A DNA stretch of 6,326 bases from Actinomycetes bacterium (GCA_023460255.1 JAEWQZ010000124.1:1-6326); one strand, 5' to 3'. Shown: positions 1 through 5,706, counted from the stretch's first letter. The notes: generated by a model from the sequence alone, not told the origin. Numbers and translations: made by a program.

Positions 1-601
1 CCCCTGGCTCGCCGACCGCCGGACGCGCCCGGTCACCGGGCACGAACGTGCCGGTGCCCGTCGTCGTCCATGCGCAGCGCCGGTACTCGCCGACCTCGCC
101 GGCGCCCGCCGCAGCCAGGGCGTCGACGAGCCGCTCGGCATCCGCCTCCGGCACCATCACGACGACCTTGTCGAGGGTCTCGACCGCCGCCGGCACGAGC
201 GGGACCCGGTCGGCCACGCCGAGGGCCTCCGCGAGCGCGTCCGGGACGCCGCCGTCGGGCGCGTCGGCGTTCGTGTGCGTCACGTGCAGGGCGCAGCCCG
301 CCCGGACCAGCCGGTGCACGACAGCGCCCTTGGCCGTCGTCGCCGCGACGCCGTGCACGGGCCGCAGCAGCAGGGGGTGGTGGACGAGGAGGAGGTCCGC
401 CCCCCATGCGAGCGCCTCGTCGACCACCGCCGCGGTCGCGTCGATCGCGAGCAGCACACGAGCCACGGCCTGGTCGGGGTCGCCGCACACGGTGCCGACG
501 GCGTCCCAGGACTCGGCCAGCCCGGGCGGGTAGCGGCGGTCGAGGAGCCGCACCACGTCGGCCAGGGACGGTGCCTGCGCGGTCGTCTCGCTGCGGCTCA
601 C
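1..601 (-). CDS. Nif3-like dinuclear metal centre protein (DUF34/YqfO family), 3' end cut by window edge
   Basis: The first 200 residues are present; the C-terminus lies beyond the left edge. Seen directly: residues 32-36 read WDAVG and 40-42 GDP, the typical N-terminal family signature. Residues 70-78 read LLLVHHPLL, with metal-ligand histidines H74 and H75. Residues 108-117 read THTNADAPDG, with D113 at the position of the conserved aspartate ligand. Known for the family: a toroidal hexamer binding two metal ions per subunit, cytosolic, with biochemical role still debated (GTP cyclohydrolase I type 2 annotations are weak). The C-terminal half, with the remaining His and Glu ligands, cannot be checked. 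The GTG at 601 was chosen because the protein then begins about 30 residues before WDxVG, as is usual, and because a TAGCGT -10 box lies 7 nt upstream with no Shine-Dalgarno sequence. It lies downstream of tRNA-Val on the same strand. Family assignment is very secure; function is not. Confidence 0.93.
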   Translation of the reverse strand, partial: MSRSETTAQAPSLADVVRLLDRRYPPGLAESWDAVGTVCGDPDQAVARVLLAIDATAAVVDEALAWGADLLLVHHPLLLRPVHGVAATTAKGAVVHRLVRAGCALHVTHTNADAPDGGVPDALAEALGVADRVPLVPAAVETLDKVVVMVPEADAERLVDALAAAGAGEVGEYRRCAWTTTGTGTFVPGDRARPAVGEPG

Positions 602-608
602 CCGCGCA

Positions 609-614
609 ACGCTA
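609..614 (-). promoter_or_regulatory. Putative -10 box (TAGCGT) for leaderless Nif3-like gene
   Basis: Read on the minus strand, TAGCGT ends 7 nt before the GTG start at 601. That fits the actinobacterial TANNNT -10 consensus, with transcription starting at or next to the first base of the start codon. No Shine-Dalgarno sequence lies upstream of the GTG, in line with a leaderless mRNA. No convincing -35 hexamer is visible 16-19 nt further up. Prediction from sequence only. Confidence 0.45.
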
Positions 615-704
615 CCGGGCCGCCGTGGCTGCCGGGCACCGCCGGCCCGGACCGCGACGCGGGGCCGACGACGTCGCCGGGTGGAGCGGCGGTGAAGCAG
701 GGCG

Positions 705-778
705 TGGGCCCGGCCGGCCTCGAACCGACGACCTCCGCGGTGTAAGCGCGGCGCTCTGACCACCTGAGCTACAGGCCC
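705..778 (-). tRNA. tRNA-Val (anticodon UAC)
   Basis: A full cloverleaf of 74 nt can be folded on the minus strand. The acceptor arms are GGGCCTG and CGGGCCC (seven pairs, one of them G-U). The D-stem is GCTC/GAGC. The anticodon stem is CCGCG/CGCGG around the loop CTTACAC, giving anticodon TAC, which reads GUA and, by wobble, other valine codons. The variable loop is AGGTC, and the T-arm is GTCGG-TTCGAGG-CCGGC. The discriminator base is A at 705. The following bases are CGC rather than CCA, so the 3' CCA must be added after transcription. GUA and GUU codons are rare in such a GC-rich genome, so this isoacceptor probably reads a minor part of valine codons. It lies between the peroxiredoxin and Nif3-like genes on the same strand. 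Confidence 0.97.
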
Positions 779-784
779 GCCCGC

Positions 785-790
785 AGCCTA
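785..790 (-). promoter_or_regulatory. Possible -10 box (TAGGCT) for tRNA-Val
   Basis: On the minus strand TAGGCT lies 6 nt before the first base of the mature tRNA. It fits TANNNT and would start transcription at or within a base of the mature 5' end, leaving almost no leader for RNase P to remove. No clear -35 is visible in the GC-rich stretch between the peroxiredoxin stop at 841 and this box. The alternative is read-through from the peroxiredoxin operon, since no strong terminator is visible between them. Confidence 0.35.
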
Positions 791-840
791 CCGGGCGCCG
801 CCGCGCAGGCCCCGGCGTCCACCTCCGCCTCCGGCCCGTG

Positions 841-1311
841 CTACAGGCCGGCGAGAGCCGCCCGGTACAGACCGATCTCCCGGGCCTGACCCGGCGCGTT
901 CACCACGCACCACCTGACGATCCCGTCGGCGTCCACCAGGAAGCTGCCGCGCACGGCCATGCCGGATCCGTCGTCGAACACGCCGTAGGACCGGGCTGCC
1001 GCACCGTGCGGCCAGAAGTCGGAGAGCAGGTCGAACCCGAACCCCTCCTCCTCGCTCCACGCGCGCAGCGTGTGCCGCGGGTCGCACGAGATGCCGAGCA
1101 GGCGGACGCCCGCGGCCTCGAAGTCCTCGATGTTGTCCCGCAGCTCACCCAGCTCGGACGTGCAGATCCCCGAGAACGCGAAGGGGAAGAACACGAGCAC
1201 CACGGGTGTCCCCCGCAACCCCACGAGCGACACGGGGGTGCCGTGCGCGTCGGGCAGCACGAGCTCCGGGGCCGGGTCCCCCGGGCGCGGGACGGGCGTC
1301 GGCGCGCTCAC
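841..1311 (-). CDS. ahpE: AhpE-type peroxiredoxin
   Basis: A 156-residue thioredoxin-fold peroxidase that reduces hydrogen peroxide, organic peroxides and peroxynitrite in the cytosol. Seen directly: residues 41-50 read FFPFAFSGIC, where C50 is the peroxidatic cysteine in the usual (T/S)xxC setting after the FFP motif. SDFWPHGA at 97-104 and YGVF at 109-112 match the M. tuberculosis AhpE (Rv2238c) pattern. R121 in RGSF is the likely active-site arginine. Two further cysteines are present, C76 (GISCDP) and C135; M. tuberculosis AhpE has no cysteine at the C76 position as I recall it. Length is normal for the family. The start is the GTG at 1311, which overlaps the DUF3052 stop as GTGA, so translation is probably coupled; upstream only a weak GGGG Shine-Dalgarno is visible. 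A longer in-frame extension through the DUF3052 gene was rejected. The reductant partner cannot be told from sequence. Confidence 0.93.
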   Translation of the reverse strand: MSAPTPVPRPGDPAPELVLPDAHGTPVSLVGLRGTPVVLVFFPFAFSGICTSELGELRDNIEDFEAAGVRLLGISCDPRHTLRAWSEEEGFGFDLLSDFWPHGAAARSYGVFDDGSGMAVRGSFLVDADGIVRWCVVNAPGQAREIGLYRAALAGL

Positions 1312-1733
1312 TTGCCCCGGCTGCGGGTGCCGAGCCGGGTGGCTGACCAGTCCGGCGCGATCGACAGCGTGCTCGTGGCGTGCAGGCCGGCGGTGGTGGC
1401 GGCCTCCTCGATCTCCATGTGGTCGACGTGGCCGCTCCGTCCCGCCTTGCGGGTCAGGAGCCAGACGAGGCCACCGCCGTCGTCCAGGCTCGCGCGCGCG
1501 TCCACCAACGCGTCGGTCAGGTCCCCGTCGCCGTCGCGCCACCACAGCACGACACCGTCGGCGAAGTCGTCGTAGTCCTCGTCGACGAGCTCGCTGCCCA
1601 CGATCTCCTCGATGCCGGCCCGGAGGTCGTCGTCGACGTCGTCGCCGTAGCCGAACTCCTGGACCACCTGACCAGCTGTGAAGCCCAGCCGCGCGGCCCC
1701 CGATGCGCCGCCGAGCTCCTCGGTCCCGCCCAC
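1308..1733 (-). CDS. DUF3052 domain protein (conserved actinobacterial hypothetical)
   Basis: A 141-residue soluble, strongly acidic protein of unknown function. It matches the actinobacterial DUF3052 family (for example Rv2239c, by memory). Recognisable blocks are AARLGFTAGQVVQEFGY at residues 13-29, then DDVDDDLRAGIEE, then SELVDEDYDDFADGVVLWW with a run of acidic residues, then GDLTDALVDA, then a block ending LVWLLTRKAGRSGHV. A basic tail, TRSRGK, ends the protein. No catalytic motif, membrane segment or signal peptide is visible. The GTG at 1733 puts the start 12 residues before AARLGF, as in relatives; another in-frame GTG lies 30 nt upstream, at 1763. No good Shine-Dalgarno supports either start. 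It overlaps the peroxiredoxin gene by four bases, so the two are almost certainly co-transcribed. It is divergent from aceE, an arrangement kept in other actinobacteria, which hints at a link to redox or central carbon metabolism. That link is inference. Confidence 0.9.
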   Translation of the reverse strand: MGGTEELGGASGAARLGFTAGQVVQEFGYGDDVDDDLRAGIEEIVGSELVDEDYDDFADGVVLWWRDGDGDLTDALVDARASLDDGGGLVWLLTRKAGRSGHVDHMEIEEAATTAGLHATSTLSIAPDWSATRLGTRSRGK

Positions 1734-1761
1734 AGTCGCTGCCCGATCCCTTCGTCGTCGC

Positions 1762-1779
1762 ACCCGCCTGCCGGCGGGT
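1762..1779. repeat. Small inverted repeat (7-bp arms, 4-nt loop) upstream of DUF3052 gene
   Basis: The arms ACCCGCC and GGCGGGT are perfect complements around the loop TGCC. The hairpin lies 28 bp upstream of the chosen DUF3052 GTG, in what would be its promoter or 5' leader. It could be an operator or an mRNA hairpin. In 74% GC sequence such arms also occur by chance. Confidence 0.35.
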
Positions 1780-1858
1780 CCTGGCCGTAAGCCCACAGCA
1801 TCGGGCCGTCCCCTGGCAAGCGGTGCGCGTGGAGCGGCTCGGCTACGCCCGGCGCGAA

Positions 1859-1896
1859 CCCCCGGGCGCCGGTGTGACTTCACCCCTCCCCGGGGG
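1859..1896. repeat. Inverted repeat with nested palindrome in the aceE promoter region
   Basis: Outer arms CCCCCGGG (1859-1866) and CCCGGGGG (1889-1896) are perfect complements with a 22-bp spacer. The spacer holds a smaller dyad at 1871-1886: GTGA-CT-TCAC with flanking GG and CC pairs and one mismatch. The nested dyad covers the place expected for the aceE -35 element, so a DNA-binding regulator there would affect aceE transcription. No regulator family can be named from this sequence. The outer arms may be chance in GC-rich DNA; the AT-containing inner dyad is the better candidate. Confidence 0.4.
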
Positions 1897-1903
1897 CGAC
1901 AAT
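1874..1903 (+). promoter_or_regulatory. Putative aceE promoter (GTGACT ... GACAAT)
   Basis: GACAAT at 1898-1903 is the most AT-rich -10-like hexamer upstream of aceE. GTGACT at 1874-1879 lies 18 bp before it as a partial -35. This would start transcription near 1910 and leave a leader of about 100 nt before the GTG start at 2008. The match to TTGACA/TANNNT is only moderate. An ATG embedded in the box, at 1902, opens an unrelated frame and was not taken as a start. Confidence 0.35.
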
Positions 1904-1993
1904 GGTCCCACGACGGACCAAGGTCCCGCCCGGGCGACGCCGACCGGTGGCGCCGGGAAGGGCCGTCCCGCGGCGACCCGCTGCAACTGACAG

Positions 1994-2001
1994 AGGTGAG
2001 G
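1994..2001 (+). promoter_or_regulatory. aceE ribosome binding site
   Basis: AGGTGAGG lies 6 nt before the GTG at 2008 and, with the preceding G, closely matches the anti-Shine-Dalgarno complement. It decides the aceE start, since the open frame runs much further upstream without coding character. It also contrasts with the three probably leaderless genes in this window, which lack any such site. Confidence 0.75.
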
Positions 2002-2007
2002 TACCTG

Positions 2008-4749
2008 GTGGCTGTACGCGACACGACCGGCCCGCTCATCAACGGCCTGCTGAGCTCGGTGCCGGACATCGACCCCGGCGAGACGGAGGAGTGGGTCGAG
2101 TCGTTCGACGGCCTCCTCGACGAGCGGGGCGGCCCGCGGGCCCGGTACGTCCTGCTGAGCCTGCTCAAGCGGGCACGCGAGCGCAACGTCGCGGTCCCCA
2201 GCTACCTCACGACGCCGTACGTGAACACGATCGGCGTGCACGAGGAGCCCTACTTCCCCGGTGATGAGGCACTCGAACGGTCGTACCGCCGTCTGATCAG
2301 GTGGAACGCGGCCGTCATGGTGACCCGTGCGCAGCGGCCGGAGATCAGCGTCGGGGGCCACATCTCGTCCTACGCGTCGGTCGCGACGCTGTACGAGGTC
2401 GGCTTCAACCACTTCTTCCGCGGCAAGGACCACCCCGGAGGCGGCGACCAGGTGTACTTCCAGGGGCACGCCTCCCCCGGCATCTACGCCCGCGCGTTCC
2501 TCGAGGGCCGCCTGTCCGCCGAGGACCTCGACGCCTTCCGGCAGGAGGTCTCCGGGGCCGGCCGGGGGCTGTCGTCGTACCCGCACCCCCGGCTGATGCC
2601 CGACTTCTGGGAGTTCCCCACCGTCTCGATGGGGCTGGGCCCCGCGTCGGCGATCTACCAGGCCTGGGTCAACAAGTACCTGCAGAACCGCGGGATCAAG
2701 GACACGTCGCAGCAGCGGGTGTGGGCGTTCCTCGGCGACGGGGAGATGGACGAGCCCGAGAGCCGGGGCATGCTCCAGCTCGCCGCGCAGCAGCAGCTGG
2801 ACAACCTGACCTTCGTCGTGAACTGCAACCTCCAGCGCCTGGACGGGCCGGTCCGCGGGAACGGCAAGATCATCCAGGAGCTCGAGGCGTTCTTCCGCGG
2901 TGCGGGCTGGAACGTCATCAAGGTGGTCTGGGGCCGCGGCTGGGACGCCCTGCTCAACGCGGACAAGGACCGTGCGCTGGTCAACCTCATGAACGTCACC
3001 CCCGACGGTGACTACCAGACGTACAAGGCCGAGAGCGGCGCCTTCGTGCGTGAGCACTTCTTCGGCCGCGACCCGCGCACGAAGGCCCTCGTCGAGACCA
3101 TGACGGACGACGAGATCTGGGCGCTCAAGCGCGGCGGTCACGACTACCGCAAGGTCTACGCGGCCTACGCGGCGGCGACGCAGGCGACCGGGCAGCCCAC
3201 GGTGATCCTCGCCAAGACCATCAAGGGCTACGGCCTCGGCACGCACTTCGCGGGCCGCAACGCCACCCACCAGATGAAGAAGCTGAAGAGCGACGACCTC
3301 AAGGCGCTGCGCGACTTCCTGCACATCCCGCTGTCCGACGAGCAGCTCGAGGACCCGTTCACGGCGCCGTACTACCACCCTGGCGCCGACGACCCCCGGG
3401 TCCGGTACATGGTCGAGCGGCGCCGGGAGCTGGGCGGGTTCCTGCCGGAGCGGCGGACCGCCGCACGGTCCGTCGCCCTGCCCGACGACAAGCCGTACGA
3501 GGTCCTCGCCAAGGGCACCGGCACCCAGCAGGTGGCGACGACGATGGCCTTCGTCCGGCTCCTCAAGGAACTCATCAAGGACAAGGAGATCGGCCACCGG
3601 ATCGTCCCGATCATCCCCGACGAGGCACGCACCTTCGGCCTGGACGCGATCTTCCCGACGGCGAAGATCTTCAACACCCTGGGCCAGAACTACCTCGCCG
3701 TGGACCGGGAGCTGATGCTCTCGTACAAGGAGTCCGAGACCGGCCAGGTGCTCCACACCGGCATCAACGAGGCGGGCTCGGCGGCGGCGTTCCAGGCCGC
3801 CGGCACGGCGTACGCCACCCACGGCGAGCCGCTCATCCCCGTCTACATCTTCTACTCGATGTTCGGGTTCCAGCGGACGGGCGACCAGCTCTGGGCGGCC
3901 GCCGACCAGATGACGCGAGGCTTCCTCATCGGCGCGACGGCCGGTCGCACCACCCTCACCGGGGAGGGCCTCCAGCACGCCGACGGGCACTCGCCCCTGC
4001 TCGCGCAGACGAACCCCGCGGTCGTGCACTACGACCCGGCGTGGGCCTACGAGATCCGGCACATCGTCCGGGACGGCCTCCAGCGGATGTACGGCGAGGG
4101 CGACCCCCGCGACCCGGACGTCATGTACTACCTGACGGTCTACAACGAGCCGATGCCGCAGCCGGCGGAGCCGGAGGACGTCGACGTCGAGGGCATCCTG
4201 CGCGGCATCCACCGCGTCTACCGCGCCGAGGGTGACGGGCCGCGCGCCCAGATCCTCGCATCGGGCGTGGGCGTGCCCTGGGCACTCGAGGCCGCCGAGC
4301 TCCTCGCCGTCGACTGGGGCGTACGTGCGGACGTCTGGTCGGTGACGAGCTGGAACGAGCTGCGTCGCGACGCGCTCGCCGCGGAGGAGCACAACTTCCT
4401 GCACCCGCAGGACGAGCCGCGCGTGCCGTACCTCACGGCGAAGCTGACCGGCGCGGAGGGACCGTTCGTCGCGACGAGCGACTACAACCACCTGCTGGCC
4501 GACCAGGTCCGCGCGTGGGTCCCCGGGGAGTACGCGACGCTCGGTGCCGACGGGTTCGGCTTCAGCGACACCCGCGCCGCCGCGCGCCGGCACTTCCACA
4601 TCGACGGTCCGACGACGGCCGCGAAGGTCCTCCAGCTCCTCGCCGCGCGCGGCGAGGTCCCGGCGGACGCGGTCGCCCAGGCGATCGAGCGCTACCAGCT
4701 GCACGACGTGCGGGCGGGGCGCTCGGGCACCGCGGGCGGAGACGCCTGA
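2008..4749 (+). CDS. aceE: Pyruvate dehydrogenase E1 component, homodimeric type
   Basis: A 913-residue enzyme that decarboxylates pyruvate with thiamine diphosphate and reductively acetylates the lipoyl groups of E2; the pyruvate dehydrogenase complex makes acetyl-CoA in the cytosol. Seen directly: the conserved N-terminal block GGHISSYAS..GFNHFFRGKDHPGGGD; the thiamine-diphosphate/Mg motif GDGEMDEPES at 243-252, ending at NCNLQ (272-276); RGGHD with H378, aligning with the mobile-loop H407 of E. coli AceE; GINEAG with E588, aligning with catalytic E571; and GEGLQHADGHS at 652-662, aligning around H640. These equivalences come from memory of the E. coli enzyme. Length is normal for actinobacterial AceE, and no frameshift or missing key residue was found. 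The GTG start follows a strong Shine-Dalgarno; the upstream frame extension is non-coding in character. No E2 or E3 gene is in the window, as is common in actinobacteria, where E2 and lpd lie elsewhere. It is divergent from DUF3052-ahpE and followed by a long hairpin. Confidence 0.98.
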   Translation: MAVRDTTGPLINGLLSSVPDIDPGETEEWVESFDGLLDERGGPRARYVLLSLLKRARERNVAVPSYLTTPYVNTIGVHEEPYFPGDEALERSYRRLIRWNAAVMVTRAQRPEISVGGHISSYASVATLYEVGFNHFFRGKDHPGGGDQVYFQGHASPGIYARAFLEGRLSAEDLDAFRQEVSGAGRGLSSYPHPRLMPDFWEFPTVSMGLGPASAIYQAWVNKYLQNRGIKDTSQQRVWAFLGDGEMDEPESRGMLQLAAQQQLDNLTFVVNCNLQRLDGPVRGNGKIIQELEAFFRGAGWNVIKVVWGRGWDALLNADKDRALVNLMNVTPDGDYQTYKAESGAFVREHFFGRDPRTKALVETMTDDEIWALKRGGHDYRKVYAAYAAATQATGQPTVILAKTIKGYGLGTHFAGRNATHQMKKLKSDDLKALRDFLHIPLSDEQLEDPFTAPYYHPGADDPRVRYMVERRRELGGFLPERRTAARSVALPDDKPYEVLAKGTGTQQVATTMAFVRLLKELIKDKEIGHRIVPIIPDEARTFGLDAIFPTAKIFNTLGQNYLAVDRELMLSYKESETGQVLHTGINEAGSAAAFQAAGTAYATHGEPLIPVYIFYSMFGFQRTGDQLWAAADQMTRGFLIGATAGRTTLTGEGLQHADGHSPLLAQTNPAVVHYDPAWAYEIRHIVRDGLQRMYGEGDPRDPDVMYYLTVYNEPMPQPAEPEDVDVEGILRGIHRVYRAEGDGPRAQILASGVGVPWALEAAELLAVDWGVRADVWSVTSWNELRRDALAAEEHNFLHPQDEPRVPYLTAKLTGAEGPFVATSDYNHLLADQVRAWVPGEYATLGADGFGFSDTRAAARRHFHIDGPTTAAKVLQLLAARGEVPADAVAQAIERYQLHDVRAGRSGTAGGDA

Positions 4750-4754
4750 CCTTC

Positions 4755-4793
4755 CCCGGAGCGGGACGCGGCATCACCGCGTCCTGCTCCGGG
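4755..4793 (+). terminator. Terminator-like hairpin after aceE
   Basis: The arms 4755-4771 and 4777-4793 pair over 17 positions, 16 Watson-Crick and one G-U in the plus-strand RNA, around the loop CATCA. The hairpin starts 5 nt after the aceE stop. It lacks the U-tract of a canonical intrinsic terminator (CGGATGA follows), as is frequent in high-GC actinobacteria. In minus-strand RNA the G-U pair becomes a C-A mismatch, so it is tuned to aceE transcripts. It may also stop transcripts of the converging gene at 4877. It could alternatively protect the aceE mRNA 3' end. Confidence 0.75.
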
Positions 4794-4849
4794 CGGATGA
4801 CCGCGACGGCCGCCCGGCTCGACGGGCCGACGATCGCTCGGAGCGCGCG

Positions 4850-4883
4850 GTGCCCGTCGTCAGGCGGCGCCCGTCGTCAGGTG
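4850..4883. repeat. 17-bp tandem duplication spanning a stop codon
   Basis: GCCCGTCGTCAGG occurs at 4852-4864 and again at 4869-4881, a period of 17 bp; including the flanks, 15 of 17 positions match between copies. On the minus strand the first-read copy contains the TGA stop (4879-4877) of the helical-protein gene, and the second copy carries another TGA at 4862-4860. Since 17 is not a multiple of three, the second TGA is out of frame. It looks like a replication-slippage duplication at the gene end. Confidence 0.7.
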
Positions 4884-5560
4884 CCGGGGATGTGCTGCTC
4901 GGCCCGAGCGATCGCGGCCTCCAGCTCGGCGCGCAGCGCGCCGACGGCTGCCCGGTCCGGGTGCAGGTCCAGCGCCGCGACGTGCTGCTTGGCGTCCAAC
5001 GGGCGGTCGGCCTCGATCGCGGCGAGCACCAGCTGGCGCGCGATCTCGACCGGCTGCTCGCGCACCCGCCAGTGCCCGACCCCCAGCCCGAGGGCCTCGA
5101 CCGGCAGCCCGGCCTCGCGCAGCATCGCCAGGCCCTCGAGCAGGGCGTGCCCCGAGGGGTCCCGCTCGGCCGCCGTCGCGAGGCGGCGCAGCGCGCTCTC
5201 GTGGTCGTCACGGATCGAGAGCCGGGCCAGCTCGATGAGCGGGTACCAGGCCCGCGGGTGGCCGGCGAGCTCCTCGGCCAGCGACCACACGGCGAGGTCG
5301 GCGGCGTGCTGCTTCTCGACCTCGTCCTGCGGCGCGGTCAACGGGTCGCCGTCCGAGCCGCCCTCGGCCGCCCGGCGCCGCACCATCTCGGCGAGCGCGC
5401 CGAAGGCCTTGGCGTCGTTGGGGTCCTCGCTGAGTCGCACGCGGACGGCGTCCTCGCGGACGCTGTCCCGTCGGCCCAGTGACGTCGGCCGGCGCAGGCC
5501 GACCTTGTACCCGGAGGCCGGACGCCGGACGAGTCGGCGCAGGCGCGGGAGGAAGTCCAT
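4877..5560 (-). CDS. Conserved hypothetical helical protein (possible TPR-like fold)
   Basis: A 227-residue protein whose function I do not recognise. Seen directly: a basic N-terminus (MDFLPRLRRLVRRPASGYK, then GLRRPTSLGRRDS) followed by an alanine/leucine-rich, amphipathic all-helical body. Phrases such as AKAFGALAEMVRRRAA, AWYPLIELARLSIRDD, ALLEGLAMLREAGL and EIARQLVLAAIEADRP suggest paired helices like those of TPR or related solenoids, though the repeats are degenerate. No signal peptide or membrane helix is visible. The basic N-terminus could bind nucleic acid or a membrane surface (inference). The ATG at 5560 was chosen because a TATCGT -10 box lies 6 nt upstream and reading further up gives non-coding arginine/proline-rich sequence. 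It converges on aceE and diverges from the regulator, breaking the aceE-regulator adjacency recalled for M. tuberculosis. I am confident it is coding and unsure what it does. Confidence 0.8.
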   Translation of the reverse strand: MDFLPRLRRLVRRPASGYKVGLRRPTSLGRRDSVREDAVRVRLSEDPNDAKAFGALAEMVRRRAAEGGSDGDPLTAPQDEVEKQHAADLAVWSLAEELAGHPRAWYPLIELARLSIRDDHESALRRLATAAERDPSGHALLEGLAMLREAGLPVEALGLGVGHWRVREQPVEIARQLVLAAIEADRPLDAKQHVAALDLHPDRAAVGALRAELEAAIARAEQHIPGT

Positions 5561-5566
5561 ACCCCG

Positions 5567-5572
5567 ACGATA
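5567..5572 (-). promoter_or_regulatory. Putative -10 box (TATCGT) for leaderless helical-protein gene
   Basis: On the minus strand TATCGT ends 6 nt before the ATG at 5560. The spacer CGGGGT is too close to the ATG to act as a Shine-Dalgarno, so a leaderless transcript starting at the ATG is the best reading. No clear -35 is visible. Confidence 0.5.
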
Positions 5573-5641
5573 GCCTTTCGTGACCCGGGCCACCGGTTCA
5601 GCGGGGCGACGTCTCATCGGGAGCTCCCCGGCGTCGGCCGC

Positions 5642-5664
5642 CGCTTGTGGACTCCCTACAAGCG
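5642..5664. promoter_or_regulatory. Perfect 7-bp dyad (CGCTTGT-N9-ACAAGCG), candidate operator
   Basis: The perfect arms CGCTTGT and ACAAGCG flank the 9-bp spacer GGACTCCCT. The arms carry more A and T than the surrounding sequence, which makes chance less likely. The centre is at 5653, about 54 bp before the predicted start of the regulator transcript and about 93 bp before that of the divergent gene. That suits an activator or autoregulator site for the regulator gene. The natural candidate binder is the neighbouring PucR-type protein (inference). I cannot match the site with certainty to a published motif. Confidence 0.55.
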
Positions 5665-5693
5665 CGTCGTGCCCCGGAGCCGTCGAGGCGCCG

Positions 5694-5699
5694 TATTCT
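5694..5699 (+). promoter_or_regulatory. Putative -10 box (TATTCT) for leaderless regulator gene
   Basis: TATTCT lies 7 nt before the ATG at 5707 and fits TANNNT well in a region of about 75% GC. No Shine-Dalgarno sequence precedes the ATG, so transcription and translation probably start together. A -35 hexamer is not evident, which would fit dependence on an activator bound upstream, for example at the dyad centred on 5653. Confidence 0.55.
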
Positions 5700-5706
5700 C
5701 GTCGGC

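Noticed and set aside
70..759. Plus-strand open frame of 229 codons rich in Arg, Pro and Ala
   Set aside because: Low-complexity shadow lying over the Nif3-like gene and the tRNA on the other strand.
1312..1545. N-terminal extension of the peroxiredoxin to an ATG at 1545
   Set aside because: It lies out of frame over the conserved DUF3052 coding sequence, and the added residues are low-complexity. The GTG at 1311 gives the usual family length.
1902..2264. ATG-initiated frame overlapping the start of aceE
   Set aside because: The Arg/Pro-rich translation has no family resemblance, and it runs out of frame through the conserved AceE N-terminus. No ribosome binding site precedes it.
1843..4704. 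Antisense open frame of 953 codons on the minus strand opposite aceE
   Set aside because: In DNA of about 74% GC, frames opposite a real gene stay open by codon bias. The translation is rich in Arg, Val, Asp and Leu with no domain, while the plus strand encodes a textbook AceE.
4806..4850. Short 4-5 bp inverted repeats (for example CGCT-CGG-AGCG) as a terminator of the helical-protein gene
   Set aside because: The stems are too short to stand out in GC-rich sequence and have no following U-run. The larger hairpin at 4755-4793 is the better candidate for both genes.
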